Assembly: GCF_043497005.1 (NCBI RefSeq) | Contig: NZ_JBIEKE010000005.1 | Span: 4,493-68,492 of the forward strand | From: Halobacillus_A sp043497005 | GTDB taxonomy: Bacteria > Bacillota > Bacilli > Bacillales > Halobacillaceae | Reading direction: 5' to 3' | DNA length: 64,000 bases | Shown: positions 51,192 through 59,142 of the stretch, piece by piece | Layout: each line of letters starts with the position of its first letter | Position numbering within the stretch: the first letter of the stretch is position 1 | The notes under the pieces: generated by a model | What the model saw: only the letters and a program-made list of their open reading frames with translations | What the model was told of the DNA's origin: nothing | Databases searched by the model: none | Made by a program: the position numbers and the translations under genes

Positions 51192-52937
51192 TTATTTTGA
51201 AATCGCAACAATTTTGTATCCTTGAATTTCCTTCACATTGATATGGGTTTGGTTTGTCTGCTTAACGCTGTATGCGGGCTCACCGTTTTCATTCTTGGTT
51301 ACATAAATATTACTTAGCCAATCTTCATCGTTACTCTCTGGATAGTCTTCTCTATAGTGTGACCCCCTGCTTTCTGTACGCATCAAAGCACTTGATGTGA
51401 CCATTTTGGCAACGGTTACAAGATTTCGAACATTTAATAACTCTTGTAAAGTAAGGTTGTACTTTCTGGAACCGTGTACGGCTACACGGCTCACACGGTC
51501 TTCTAATAATTCCAATTCCTCCACAGCTTCCATCAAATCTTTACCGTTACGTACAAGTCCTACCTTTTCCCACATTAAGTTTTTCAAATCGTTACGAATA
51601 TAGAAAGGGTTCTCTCCATCCATTCGATTAAAGGGTTCGATAATATCTTCAATGATGGCATGTACCTGTGTATCAGAAATCTTTGCAACGGTCTCTATAG
51701 AACTGACGTATGTTGCGGCAGCATCTCCTGCTCTTGCCCCAAAAACGGTAGAATCACAAACGCCATTTCCACCTAAACGGTTTGCTCCATGCACTCCCCC
51801 TGCATCTTCTCCAGCAACAAACAGGCCGGCAATGTTCGACTCACAATCATTGGAGACTTTTACTCCTCCCATTTGAAAGTGAGCAGCAGGTGAAATTTCT
51901 ACTGGCTCCACACTTAAATCTTTCCCAACGTCTTTGCAGCGTTCCACCATGCCAGGGAACATTTTTCGTACGTTTTCCTTTCCAAGATGCGATACATCTA
52001 CATGAACCCCTTCAAGAGGAGTACCTCGACCTTCCATGATTTCCATATAGGCTGCTCGGGAAACCCTATCTCTTGTAGAACGTTCCATCCGTTCAGGGTC
52101 GTAATTTTTCATAAATCTTTCTCCCAACGAATTGACCAAATAACCACCGGCCCCTCGGAGTCCTTCCTCTAAAACACCACCGTTCAAACGTGAATTCTCT
52201 GCTAAGAGTCCTGTCGGATGAAACTGCATCATTTCCATGTCTAAGAATTCCGTACCTGCCCGATAACACATGGCAAGGCCATCGCCTGCCTTTTCAAGAC
52301 TTGGCGTTGCAATTTTATACATAGTAGCAGCTCCACCGGTACCAACAATGACAGCTTTACAATGAATAATTACAAATTCTCCGGTCTGCATATTTAGCAT
52401 TAAACAACCTGCAACGCGACGACTCTCTTCATCTATTAATAAATCAATAGCTCTTACCTCATCCCAAGCCTTAACGGTCGGTTTAGCATAGAGCTGGTCC
52501 CGCATACGTGAAATAATTTCTATGCCTGTTAAGTCTCCTTTGTGGACCGTTCGATCAAAGGATTGACCTGCAAAGGGCTTTTGATGAACGGTTCCATCTT
52601 CATTGCGATCAAAGAAAACCCCCATTTTTGTTTCTAATTCTCGGATTCTCTTAGGAGCATCATTGACAAGCGTCCATGCCATTTCTTGATTATTGATACC
52701 GCCTCCACCTTTTATTGTGTCTTTAAAGTGCTTTTCTACTGAATCATCCGGATGGAGAACAACATTATAACCACCTTGAACCATGCGCGTACAACCACTT
52801 TTTCCAATCAACCCTTTAGCAGAAACAATTACTTTTAAATTGGGGTTTTGGTCTACTGCATGATGAGCGGCAAACAAACCAGCTCCACCACTACCTAAGA
52901 TCAGGATATCCGTTTCAACATGTTCCAAGTTATTCAC
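51192..52937 (-). CDS. Succinate dehydrogenase/fumarate reductase-like flavoprotein
   Basis: About 581 residues. FAD-binding start LILGSGGAGLFAAHHA, the catalytic loop MMQFHPTGL, and HGANRLGGNGVCDSTVFGAR near the end. At the place where SdhA/FrdA carry the His that binds FAD covalently (HTVAAQGG-type), this protein has CTRMVQGG, so the flavin is probably not bound through His. Together with a 2Fe-2S/4Fe-4S subunit and a cytochrome-type anchor it forms a membrane complex. The substrate could be succinate or a related C4 acid. The operon lies under the same operator motif as the sulfo-lyase genes. Confidence 0.82.
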   Translation of the reverse strand: MNNLEHVETDILILGSGGAGLFAAHHAVDQNPNLKVIVSAKGLIGKSGCTRMVQGGYNVVLHPDDSVEKHFKDTIKGGGGINNQEMAWTLVNDAPKRIRELETKMGVFFDRNEDGTVHQKPFAGQSFDRTVHKGDLTGIEIISRMRDQLYAKPTVKAWDEVRAIDLLIDEESRRVAGCLMLNMQTGEFVIIHCKAVIVGTGGAATMYKIATPSLEKAGDGLAMCYRAGTEFLDMEMMQFHPTGLLAENSRLNGGVLEEGLRGAGGYLVNSLGERFMKNYDPERMERSTRDRVSRAAYMEIMEGRGTPLEGVHVDVSHLGKENVRKMFPGMVERCKDVGKDLSVEPVEISPAAHFQMGGVKVSNDCESNIAGLFVAGEDAGGVHGANRLGGNGVCDSTVFGARAGDAAATYVSSIETVAKISDTQVHAIIEDIIEPFNRMDGENPFYIRNDLKNLMWEKVGLVRNGKDLMEAVEELELLEDRVSRVAVHGSRKYNLTLQELLNVRNLVTVAKMVTSSALMRTESRGSHYREDYPESNDEDWLSNIYVTKNENGEPAYSVKQTNQTHINVKEIQGYKIVAISK

Positions 52938-52967
52938 CTTCTTCTATTGGTATTTAGACTACTCGAT

Positions 52968-53342
52968 TTAAGAAACCAGGAAATAAAATGTTAACGCACA
53001 TAAAACTGAACCAATAATTGTGAAAACCTTAAAGATATTCCGATTATCCTGTACTACTCCTATATCGATTAAGATAACTCGAATCCCGTACAAGGCATGG
53101 AAAATAAGCGCAAAAATTAAAAAAGCATCGACAGTGGCATTTAAATGCAAGGAGGAAATTGTACCGGCCCCCGGTAACTTCCCTATCATTGCATAGCCAC
53201 TATAAATCTTTAACGGTAAGAAAATTAACAAGATCAGGGCCGTAATCCTTTGGACTAACCAAGCAATATAACCGACATGTGGTCGTTGTTTTACTTTTAC
53301 TTCTTGAAGGCTTTTATTCGTTTGGACACTTGTGGTAGCCAT
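52968..53342 (-). CDS. Succinate dehydrogenase-type cytochrome b anchor subunit
   Basis: About 124 residues with three membrane helices (AWLVQRITALILLIFLPLKIY, AFLIFALIFHALYGIRVILI and VFTIIGSVLCALTFYFLV). The WLVQRITA start and the two candidate haem-ligand His (SSLHLNA and FHALYG) are typical of short SdhC/SdhD-like anchors. Housekeeping Bacillus SdhC is a different, longer five-helix protein, so this is not the chromosomal type. Confidence 0.75.
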   Translation of the reverse strand: MATTSVQTNKSLQEVKVKQRPHVGYIAWLVQRITALILLIFLPLKIYSGYAMIGKLPGAGTISSLHLNATVDAFLIFALIFHALYGIRVILIDIGVVQDNRNIFKVFTIIGSVLCALTFYFLVS

Positions 53343-53375
53343 GAATCTCCCTCTCCCTCTCCCTTAGTATTTGAA

Positions 53376-54101
53376 TTAATATTTTAACCCTACAGCTCTC
53401 CGCAACTTCTTGGTTTTAATCTTTTGAATGGTTGCCATTGGTTTGATTCCTTTAGGACATACTTCTACACAAGCACCAAAAGAACGACAGCCAAATGCTC
53501 CATCGCTTTCTGTAACCATATCCATTCTTTCATCTTTAGCTCCGTCCCGTTCATCTGCAATAAGGTTATACGCTCTGTTCAGTGCTGCAGGCCCGATATA
53601 TTCATCTTCACCTCTTAGAGAGACAGCATCACATGATTGGAAACATAATCCACAAGTTATGCAATCCTGGTTTTCGTCGATAATCTCCCGCCGTCCTGAT
53701 GAGGGGGGAATTACACTAAATTCGTCTGTATCTTCTTTTGGTACGAAATAAGGTTTCACCTTTTCCCAGTTTTTAAAGAACTTGTCCATATCGACAGACA
53801 AATCTTTAATGACGTCCATATTTCTCATGGGTTGTACTACTATTTTTTCGCCTAAACTTTCTATTTTTGTACGACAGGCTAAACGTCCGCGACCATTGAT
53901 CACCATGCCACAAGAGCCACACATTCCTAGTCTGCATGCGCAACGGAATGAGAGCGTTGGATCTTGGTCCTCAACGATAAGAAATAGACTGTCCAATACT
54001 GTCATATTTTTCTTTGCTTCAATCGGGAAAGTATCATATCTGGGAGATTCGTCTATATCAGGGTCGAAACGCATCACTGTTACTTTTACATCATTCATCA
54101 T
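53376..54101 (-). CDS. Succinate dehydrogenase/fumarate reductase-like iron-sulfur subunit
   Basis: About 241 residues. 2Fe-2S ligands: CACRLGMCGSC and the later Cys of GRLAC. Cluster ligands in the C-terminal domain: CITCGLCFQSC and CRSFGACVEVCPKGI. This is the SdhB/FrdB layout and passes electrons between the flavoprotein and the anchor's quinone site. First gene of the minus-strand operon; the regulon motif lies about 120 bases upstream at 54221-54234. Confidence 0.85.
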   Translation of the reverse strand: MMNDVKVTVMRFDPDIDESPRYDTFPIEAKKNMTVLDSLFLIVEDQDPTLSFRCACRLGMCGSCGMVINGRGRLACRTKIESLGEKIVVQPMRNMDVIKDLSVDMDKFFKNWEKVKPYFVPKEDTDEFSVIPPSSGRREIIDENQDCITCGLCFQSCDAVSLRGEDEYIGPAALNRAYNLIADERDGAKDERMDMVTESDGAFGCRSFGACVEVCPKGIKPMATIQKIKTKKLRRAVGLKY

Positions 54102-54220
54102 TAACCATTAACCCTCCTTATTTGAACTAAAGGAAACGCAGGTATGCTCATTTTAAACCCATTTCAATACTCGACTTATGTAACGAACTTCCTCCTTTGT
54201 AAGGTTTTCATTATGGCATA

Positions 54221-54234
54221 GTGACCCAACCAAT
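54221..54234 (-). promoter_or_regulatory. Regulon operator motif, site 2 (dehydrogenase/fumarase operon)
   Basis: GTGACCCAACCAAT on the plus strand, i.e. ATTGGTTGGGTCAC read towards the operon starting at 54101. Exact match to sites 1, 3 and 4 over 14 bases. Confidence 0.75.
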
Positions 54235-54411
54235 ATAACTATCATTAAACCATTTTTTGTACAATAATTCAATAATTTTTTAAATATTAAAATAATTTTA
54301 AATGACAAAAAAATAATGAGTACGGCTCAGCTGATGAGAGTGGACCAAATAATTTAAAATTTTCTGAAAATAGGTTGATTTTTAATTATAAAGCGATTAC
54401 AATTACAGTGA

Positions 54412-54425
54412 ATTGGTTGGGTCAC
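54412..54425 (+). promoter_or_regulatory. Regulon operator motif, site 3 (sulfo-lyase operon)
   Basis: ATTGGTTGGGTCAC, 39 bases before the suyA start codon. A half-conserved cre-like element (AAGCGATTACA) lies just upstream at 54391-54401. The gap 54102-54464 otherwise shows no gene and carries the two divergent promoters. Confidence 0.75.
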
Positions 54426-54464
54426 CTAACCATAGCGTTACATAAACAAAAAAGGAGTGAAAAA

Positions 54465-54806
54465 ATGGCTCACAATGAACGTTCTTCAGTTGCTACAGGG
54501 GAAAAAACACAAGAAAAGAGCATAGCCGTCCATAAGTTTCTAATTCACCATAAAGGTGATCACGTGGGCGTGGCAACCAGTGACATCCAAGAAGGTGAAA
54601 AAGTAATTGGTGTATTTATGGATGATGATTCAAGTATCGAAGTGGTCTCGAAAGGGGACATCCCGTTAGGCCACAAAATTGCCTTGGAAAATCTAGATGC
54701 GAGTAAACCTGTTCATAAGTATGGGGTTCAAATTGGGTTAACGACGAGCGAGTGGCAAGTTGGAGATTATGTTCATACCCACAATATTAAAACGGCGAGG
54801 TGGTAA
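54465..54806 (+). CDS. suyA: (R)-sulfolactate sulfo-lyase small subunit
   Basis: About 113 residues. The SAF-type domain of the UxaA family: KFLIHHKGDHVGVATSDIQE, GDIPLGHKIALENL and the ending VGDYVHTHNIKTARW. In sugar-acid dehydratases this domain is fused or separate; the two-gene form with a 380-residue partner, together with sulfite exporters and sulfolactate dehydrogenases nearby, is that of SuyAB, which splits (R)-3-sulfolactate into pyruvate and sulfite. The start at 54465 has AAAAGGAG upstream. Confidence 0.8.
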   Translation: MAHNERSSVATGEKTQEKSIAVHKFLIHHKGDHVGVATSDIQEGEKVIGVFMDDDSSIEVVSKGDIPLGHKIALENLDASKPVHKYGVQIGLTTSEWQVGDYVHTHNIKTARW

Positions 54807-54808
54807 AG

Positions 54809-55966
54809 TTGGATCAACAATTACTGGGTTATCGTAGAGAAAATGGAAAAGTAGGCGTTCGGAATCATGTGGTTATTTTACCTGTCGATGACATTTCGAA
54901 TGCAGCTTGTGAAGCTGTGGCCAATAACATTAAAGGAACACTAGCTTTACCACATGCTTATGGCCGGCTTCAGTATGGAGAAGATTTAGACCTTCTATTT
55001 AGAACACTCATAGGAACTGGGTCGAACCCGAACGTGGCAGCTGTGGTTGTTATTGGTATTGAAGAGAACTGGACTAAGAAAATTGCTGATGGTATTGCTG
55101 AAACTGGAAAACCAGTGTCTCATTTCTACATTGAACGTAGCGGTGACTTAGAAACGGTACAAAAAGCTTCTAGGCAAGCAAAAGAGTATGTCCAATGGGC
55201 TTCTGAACTTCAGCGTGAACCGGTTGAATTAGGAGATCTCACTATAAGTATTAAATGTGGAGAATCGGATACTACAACGGGGATGGGATCCTGCCCGACT
55301 GTTTCACAAGCTGTTGACCGTCTAGTCGATTCAGGTGCTACGGTGTTCTTTGGTGAAACTTCTGAATTAACGGGGGGAGAACACCTTATTGCTGAGCGTA
55401 TGGCATCACCAGCGTTAAGAGATAAGTTTATGTCTATTTATGATGATTACGTTGGGGAAATTGAATCCAAAGGTGTAGATTTATTAGGATCCCAACCTAC
55501 ACAGGGGAACATTACTGGAGGTCTGTCTACTATAGAAGAAAAAGCCCTCGGTAACATAGCTAAAACGGGAAGCAAAGAGGTAATTGGTGTGTTAGAGCCA
55601 GCGGAGGCTCCTACATCTGGTAACGGTCTATACTTTATGGATACATCTTCAGCTGCAGCCGAATGTATCACCTTAATGGCTGCCGCAGGAGCTGTTGTTC
55701 ACTTCTTCCCAACTGGACAGGGAAATATTATTGGTAACCCTATTGAGCCAGTAGTAAAAGTAACAGCTAACCCTATTACTGCTGGAACAATGAGTGAACA
55801 CATTGACGTTGATGTACAAGGATTGCTATCTCGTGAAATGTCTTTAACGGCTGCTGGGGATTCACTTATGGATATTCTCTATCGCACTGTGAATGGACGT
55901 TTAACTTGCGCAGAAGCTCTTGGTCATCGTGAATTTGTTATGACAAAACTTTATCGAAGCGCTTAA
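54809..55966 (+). CDS. suyB: (R)-sulfolactate sulfo-lyase large subunit
   Basis: About 385 residues. UxaA C-terminal family: LLGYRRENGKVGVRNHVVIL, IKCGESDTTTGMGSCPTVSQ, ETSELTGGEHL, GNITGGLSTIEEKALGNIAK and a metal-binding-type Cys in KCGESD. It carries the active site that removes sulfite from (R)-sulfolactate, probably with iron. TTG start at 54809 with GAGGTGG just upstream; GTG at 54800 would overlap suyA. A bidirectional terminator follows. Confidence 0.82.
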   Translation: MDQQLLGYRRENGKVGVRNHVVILPVDDISNAACEAVANNIKGTLALPHAYGRLQYGEDLDLLFRTLIGTGSNPNVAAVVVIGIEENWTKKIADGIAETGKPVSHFYIERSGDLETVQKASRQAKEYVQWASELQREPVELGDLTISIKCGESDTTTGMGSCPTVSQAVDRLVDSGATVFFGETSELTGGEHLIAERMASPALRDKFMSIYDDYVGEIESKGVDLLGSQPTQGNITGGLSTIEEKALGNIAKTGSKEVIGVLEPAEAPTSGNGLYFMDTSSAAAECITLMAAAGAVVHFFPTGQGNIIGNPIEPVVKVTANPITAGTMSEHIDVDVQGLLSREMSLTAAGDSLMDILYRTVNGRLTCAEALGHREFVMTKLYRSA

Positions 55967-56005
55967 TTTCTATCCATATTATAGCTGGGAAAAGTATTCT
56001 ATTTA

Positions 56006-56046
56006 AAAAGATCAGGTCATCGGTTAAGATGACCTGATCTTTTTTA
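56006..56046. terminator. Bidirectional terminator between suyB and comC
   Basis: AAAAAGATCAGGTCATC pairs with GATGACCTGATCTTTTTT, loop GGTTAA. Confidence 0.9.
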
Positions 56047-56050
56047 TTGA

Positions 56051-57118
56051 TTACGCGTTGTGGGAAGACATTGCTTGAGGGAAAGGAACATTTACTATGT
56101 TACCTAGATTTATCAACTCATCTTGAACGTTCTTTGATAAGAGAATCCCTTCTTTTGACCTTAGCTGGAATTCTTTTTCTCGCCTTTCTCCTGGGTATCG
56201 TATCTCTTCATAACCCGGGGCTTTTGGTGTTTCTTTCATTTGATTGATTAGTTGATCCATGGAGAACTGAAAGGTTTCATAAGGCATGAATTTTTCTATA
56301 TCCATAAGGATGAAAAAGTGACCAACATTTGCAGGTTCCTTTGATGTTTCTTGATAGATACTGTTAACATTTGGACTAAAAGCTCCCCCAGAAAGAATAC
56401 CTGATAAAATCTCTACAGCTAATGCAAGGGCATAGCCTTTAGCACCTCCTAATGGCATCACTGATCCTTTTAGAGCTTCTGCAGGGTTATTCGTTTGTTG
56501 TCCATTTTCGTCTAAAGCCCATCCGTCTGGAATAGATTCTCCTTGTTTATCAGCTAATATTATTTTCCCTCTAGCCACTTTACTCGTAGATAAGTCTATA
56601 ATGACGGGAGGATTGTTTCCATTCGGAAAACCAAAAGCTATTGGATTGGTGCCAAAAAAGGCTTCTCTACCTCCCCAAGGTGCAATACCTGGAGGTGAAT
56701 TTGTGAAAGCAATGATTGCAAGGTTGTTTTCACAGGCTTTTTGACAATAATAAGAGGCTGTTCCGAAGTGGTTGCTATTTTTAATACCAATACCAACCAT
56801 TCCACTTTCTTTAACCATCTCTATACCTCTTTCAATAGCCTTTGAGCTAACCACATGTCCTAACCCATTATCACCATCTACTGTAAGCACAGAAGTTCCC
56901 TTTTTTTCGAATTGAACATGAGGAGCTGGGTTGATTCTTTTGTCTTTCAGTCGATTTGAGTAGACACCCAGTCGGCTGATACCGTGGCTATCCACTCCTT
57001 CCAGATTGGCCTTTAAGAGAGCGTCTGCCACTGTATTGGCATCTTTTTGTCTAACTCCTAATGTAGTGAGGACTTGGACAGAGAATGACTTCAGCACATC
57101 AACGTTGAATGTGTTCAT
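56051..57118 (-). CDS. comC: (R)-sulfolactate dehydrogenase (malate/lactate dehydrogenase-2 family)
   Basis: About 355 residues. Family motifs: KANLEGVDSHGISRL, GIKNSNHFGTASYYCQKA with the catalytic His, FFGTNPIAFGFP, DLSTSKVARGKI and MPLGGAKGYALALAVEILSG. ComC-type enzymes reduce sulfopyruvate to (R)-sulfolactate with NAD(P)H. Next to SlcC and SuyAB this completes the racemising pathway: SlcC oxidises (S)-sulfolactate to sulfopyruvate and ComC reduces it to the (R) form that SuyAB splits. Overlaps the GntR-type gene by 4 bases. Confidence 0.8.
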   Translation of the reverse strand: MNTFNVDVLKSFSVQVLTTLGVRQKDANTVADALLKANLEGVDSHGISRLGVYSNRLKDKRINPAPHVQFEKKGTSVLTVDGDNGLGHVVSSKAIERGIEMVKESGMVGIGIKNSNHFGTASYYCQKACENNLAIIAFTNSPPGIAPWGGREAFFGTNPIAFGFPNGNNPPVIIDLSTSKVARGKIILADKQGESIPDGWALDENGQQTNNPAEALKGSVMPLGGAKGYALALAVEILSGILSGGAFSPNVNSIYQETSKEPANVGHFFILMDIEKFMPYETFQFSMDQLINQMKETPKAPGYEEIRYPGERREKEFQLRSKEGILLSKNVQDELINLGNIVNVPFPQAMSSHNA

Positions 57119-57834
57119 TCTACTTTATCCTTTACATCCAGATTTTCCATAATAGATTTTTCTACACTATCTAAATGTTTAGCCATAAAGTCTTGTGCCA
57201 TTGAAATATCTTTAACTTTCAGTGCTTCTACAATAGCCGCATGCTCATCGATTGATTTAATGGGCCTTCCTGGTATCTGAATAACCTGCATCCGTGATTC
57301 TTCTAATAGATCGATTAAGTTATGCATGATACGAATTAATACAGAATTCTGAGAAATATCTGCTAGGGCTAGGTGAAATTGATGGTCTAAGCGCGCAAGC
57401 TTTACATAATCATCGCCCTTGCTAGCTACTGTTTTAGCTTCCTTCACTATTTCTCCCAATTTATTAATATGATCGTCAGATGCATTTTCAATGGCCCATG
57501 CCACAGCATTTATTTCGAGCACTTTCCGTATCGAGAAGAGATCCTTGATACGGTCACTACTAATAAAAAAGAATGATGTCATTTTTCGTATTTGCTGCTC
57601 TTCCGTAGCGACGTAAATGCCGGTGCCGTGTTTGATTCTGACATAGCCATAGGCTTCCAATATTTTATATGCTTCCCGTACCGTATTACGACTTAACTTC
57701 AAGTTGAGAGCCATTTCCCTTTCTCCAGGAAGCTTCTGATTGACTTCATATTTTTTGTCTAGAATCATTTGTTTGATATGCTCTGCAGCTCTTTCCGAAA
57801 TTCCTTTTCTTTCAAACTCAAAATCAGTAAACAC
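57115..57834 (-). CDS. FadR-type GntR regulator
   Basis: About 239 residues. N-terminal winged helix (QKLPGEREMALNLKLSRNTV, REAYKILEAYGYVRI) and a C-terminal FCD helical domain with candidate metal-binding residues (RLDHQFHLALADIS, and His in DEHAAIVEAL). Regulators of this kind commonly respond to small organic acids. It is encoded between slcC and comC, so it is the first candidate for binding the shared 14-bp motif, with sulfolactate or sulfopyruvate as possible effectors (inference). Confidence 0.85.
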   Translation of the reverse strand: MFTDFEFERKGISERAAEHIKQMILDKKYEVNQKLPGEREMALNLKLSRNTVREAYKILEAYGYVRIKHGTGIYVATEEQQIRKMTSFFFISSDRIKDLFSIRKVLEINAVAWAIENASDDHINKLGEIVKEAKTVASKGDDYVKLARLDHQFHLALADISQNSVLIRIMHNLIDLLEESRMQVIQIPGRPIKSIDEHAAIVEALKVKDISMAQDFMAKHLDSVEKSIMENLDVKDKVE

Positions 57835-57855
57835 TTTTAATCCCTCCTTTAATTT

Positions 57856-58806
57856 TTAAACGACACAAAGGGAAGCCTCCCCTTCCAAGAGTTTTGCCAC
57901 TTCATGGGTGACAAGCATAGAGATACGGGATTGAGACTCCTCCGTAAGACCGGCAATATGTGGGGTAAATGTGAGATTTTCAAAAGCTAACAGTTTATCC
58001 GTTACATCGATTGGTTCTTTTTCTAGAACATCCAGATAAGCTCCGGCAATCTCCTGGTTTTTTAATGCGTGATAAAGGGCATCTTCATCAATAATGCCCC
58101 CCCTAGAAGAGTTAATAATATATGCATTCGGTTTCATTGATATAAATTGTTCATACGATATTAAATGTTTCGTAGAGGAAGTGAGTGGGACATGAATGGA
58201 TATGAAGTCAGCACTAGCCAATACCTCCTTTAGGCTTTTTTTTCTGTGTACGCCTGTTTCGGCTATAACATGATCGTAATCCGTCATAAAAGGGTCATAT
58301 CCTATAACTTCCATCCCAAATGCTTTAGCCCTCCTGGCCACACGATGAGCAATTTCTCCCAATCCAATTAAGCCAATTGTTGTCCTGTATATTTCATTAC
58401 CTGTGTGGGCTACTCTATCCCAATTTCCATTTTTCACATCATCATTAGCTGCGTGAATGGGCCGATTAGCATTTAAAATTACTGCCATAACGTACTCGGC
58501 CACCGAGGTTGCGTTTGCGTGACGAGGGACTACCACTTTAATTCCCTTTTCTTTAGCCTTTTCAACATCAATATTGTCTAATCCTACTCCTAATCGTCCA
58601 ATGACTTTTAAGTGACTTCCATTATTTAATAATTCTTGATCTACTCTTGTTTGATTCCGAACAATCAAAGCGTCTGCATACTTAATTTTCTCCTGCAACG
58701 ATTGCTTGTCATTCCATAGGTTAGGCTCATATTGAACTTCTATGTTTTTTTCTCTTAATTGTTCAATACCCTCTTCTTTAATAATTTCTGTGATTAACAC
58801 TCTCAC
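57856..58806 (-). CDS. slcC: (S)-sulfolactate dehydrogenase (D-2-hydroxyacid dehydrogenase family)
   Basis: About 316 residues. NAD-binding motif GLIGLGEIAHRVARRAKAFG (about 145-165); catalytic Arg in SSRGG, Glu in LEKEP and His in TPHIAGLT, as expected for this family. SlcC-type enzymes oxidise (S)-sulfolactate to sulfopyruvate. The assignment over phosphoglycerate-type dehydrogenases rests on the neighbours. The GTG at 58806 has AAAGGAGG ten bases upstream; the frame could be read from 58854 but without a site. First gene of a three-gene operon. Confidence 0.78.
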   Translation of the reverse strand: MRVLITEIIKEEGIEQLREKNIEVQYEPNLWNDKQSLQEKIKYADALIVRNQTRVDQELLNNGSHLKVIGRLGVGLDNIDVEKAKEKGIKVVVPRHANATSVAEYVMAVILNANRPIHAANDDVKNGNWDRVAHTGNEIYRTTIGLIGLGEIAHRVARRAKAFGMEVIGYDPFMTDYDHVIAETGVHRKKSLKEVLASADFISIHVPLTSSTKHLISYEQFISMKPNAYIINSSRGGIIDEDALYHALKNQEIAGAYLDVLEKEPIDVTDKLLAFENLTFTPHIAGLTEESQSRISMLVTHEVAKLLEGEASLCVV

Positions 58807-58947
58807 TTTAACCCTTCCTCCTTTAAATTTAGTGGTAAAGAAGTAAATCTTCATTCAAAAGGGGTTACTTTTAGATTAACTAAATATTGTAGGTATAAAA
58901 CCTACAAGGGTCTAAATATATTCTCGAAACTAAATCAAAAAGGTTTG

Positions 58948-58961
58948 GTGACCCAACCAAT
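58948..58961 (-). promoter_or_regulatory. Regulon operator motif, site 4 (slcC operon, perhaps also yeiH-like gene)
   Basis: ATTGGTTGGGTCAC on the minus strand. Here the wider sequence TTGGTGACCCAACCAA is a full inverted repeat (TTGGT, 6-nt spacer, ACCAA), a form compatible with a dimeric GntR regulator. It lies in the divergent gap 58807-59142, which shows no gene. Confidence 0.8.
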
Positions 58962-59142
58962 ATACCATTAAAATATATTTTTTTCAAATTATTTTAACAA
59001 TTCAAAGAGTATTAAACCTTTTATACTCTGTTTAAGGAGATTTTTATGATTTTCTAATATAACAGTCATTAGGGATCCATATAAAAGAAAGGCTCTTTTC
59101 TATGCTATGTTTTAAAAAAAGCAAGAGAGGAGCTTATTGATT

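Noticed and set aside
51397..52172. Plus-strand genes inside the flavoprotein gene
   Set aside because: Open frames on the opposite strand of a well-conserved gene, without ribosome sites or recognisable products.
54465..55966. Altronate or galactarate dehydratase
   Set aside because: The UxaA family also covers sugar-acid enzymes, but no sugar-acid genes are nearby while two sulfolactate dehydrogenase types and two sulfite exporter types are.
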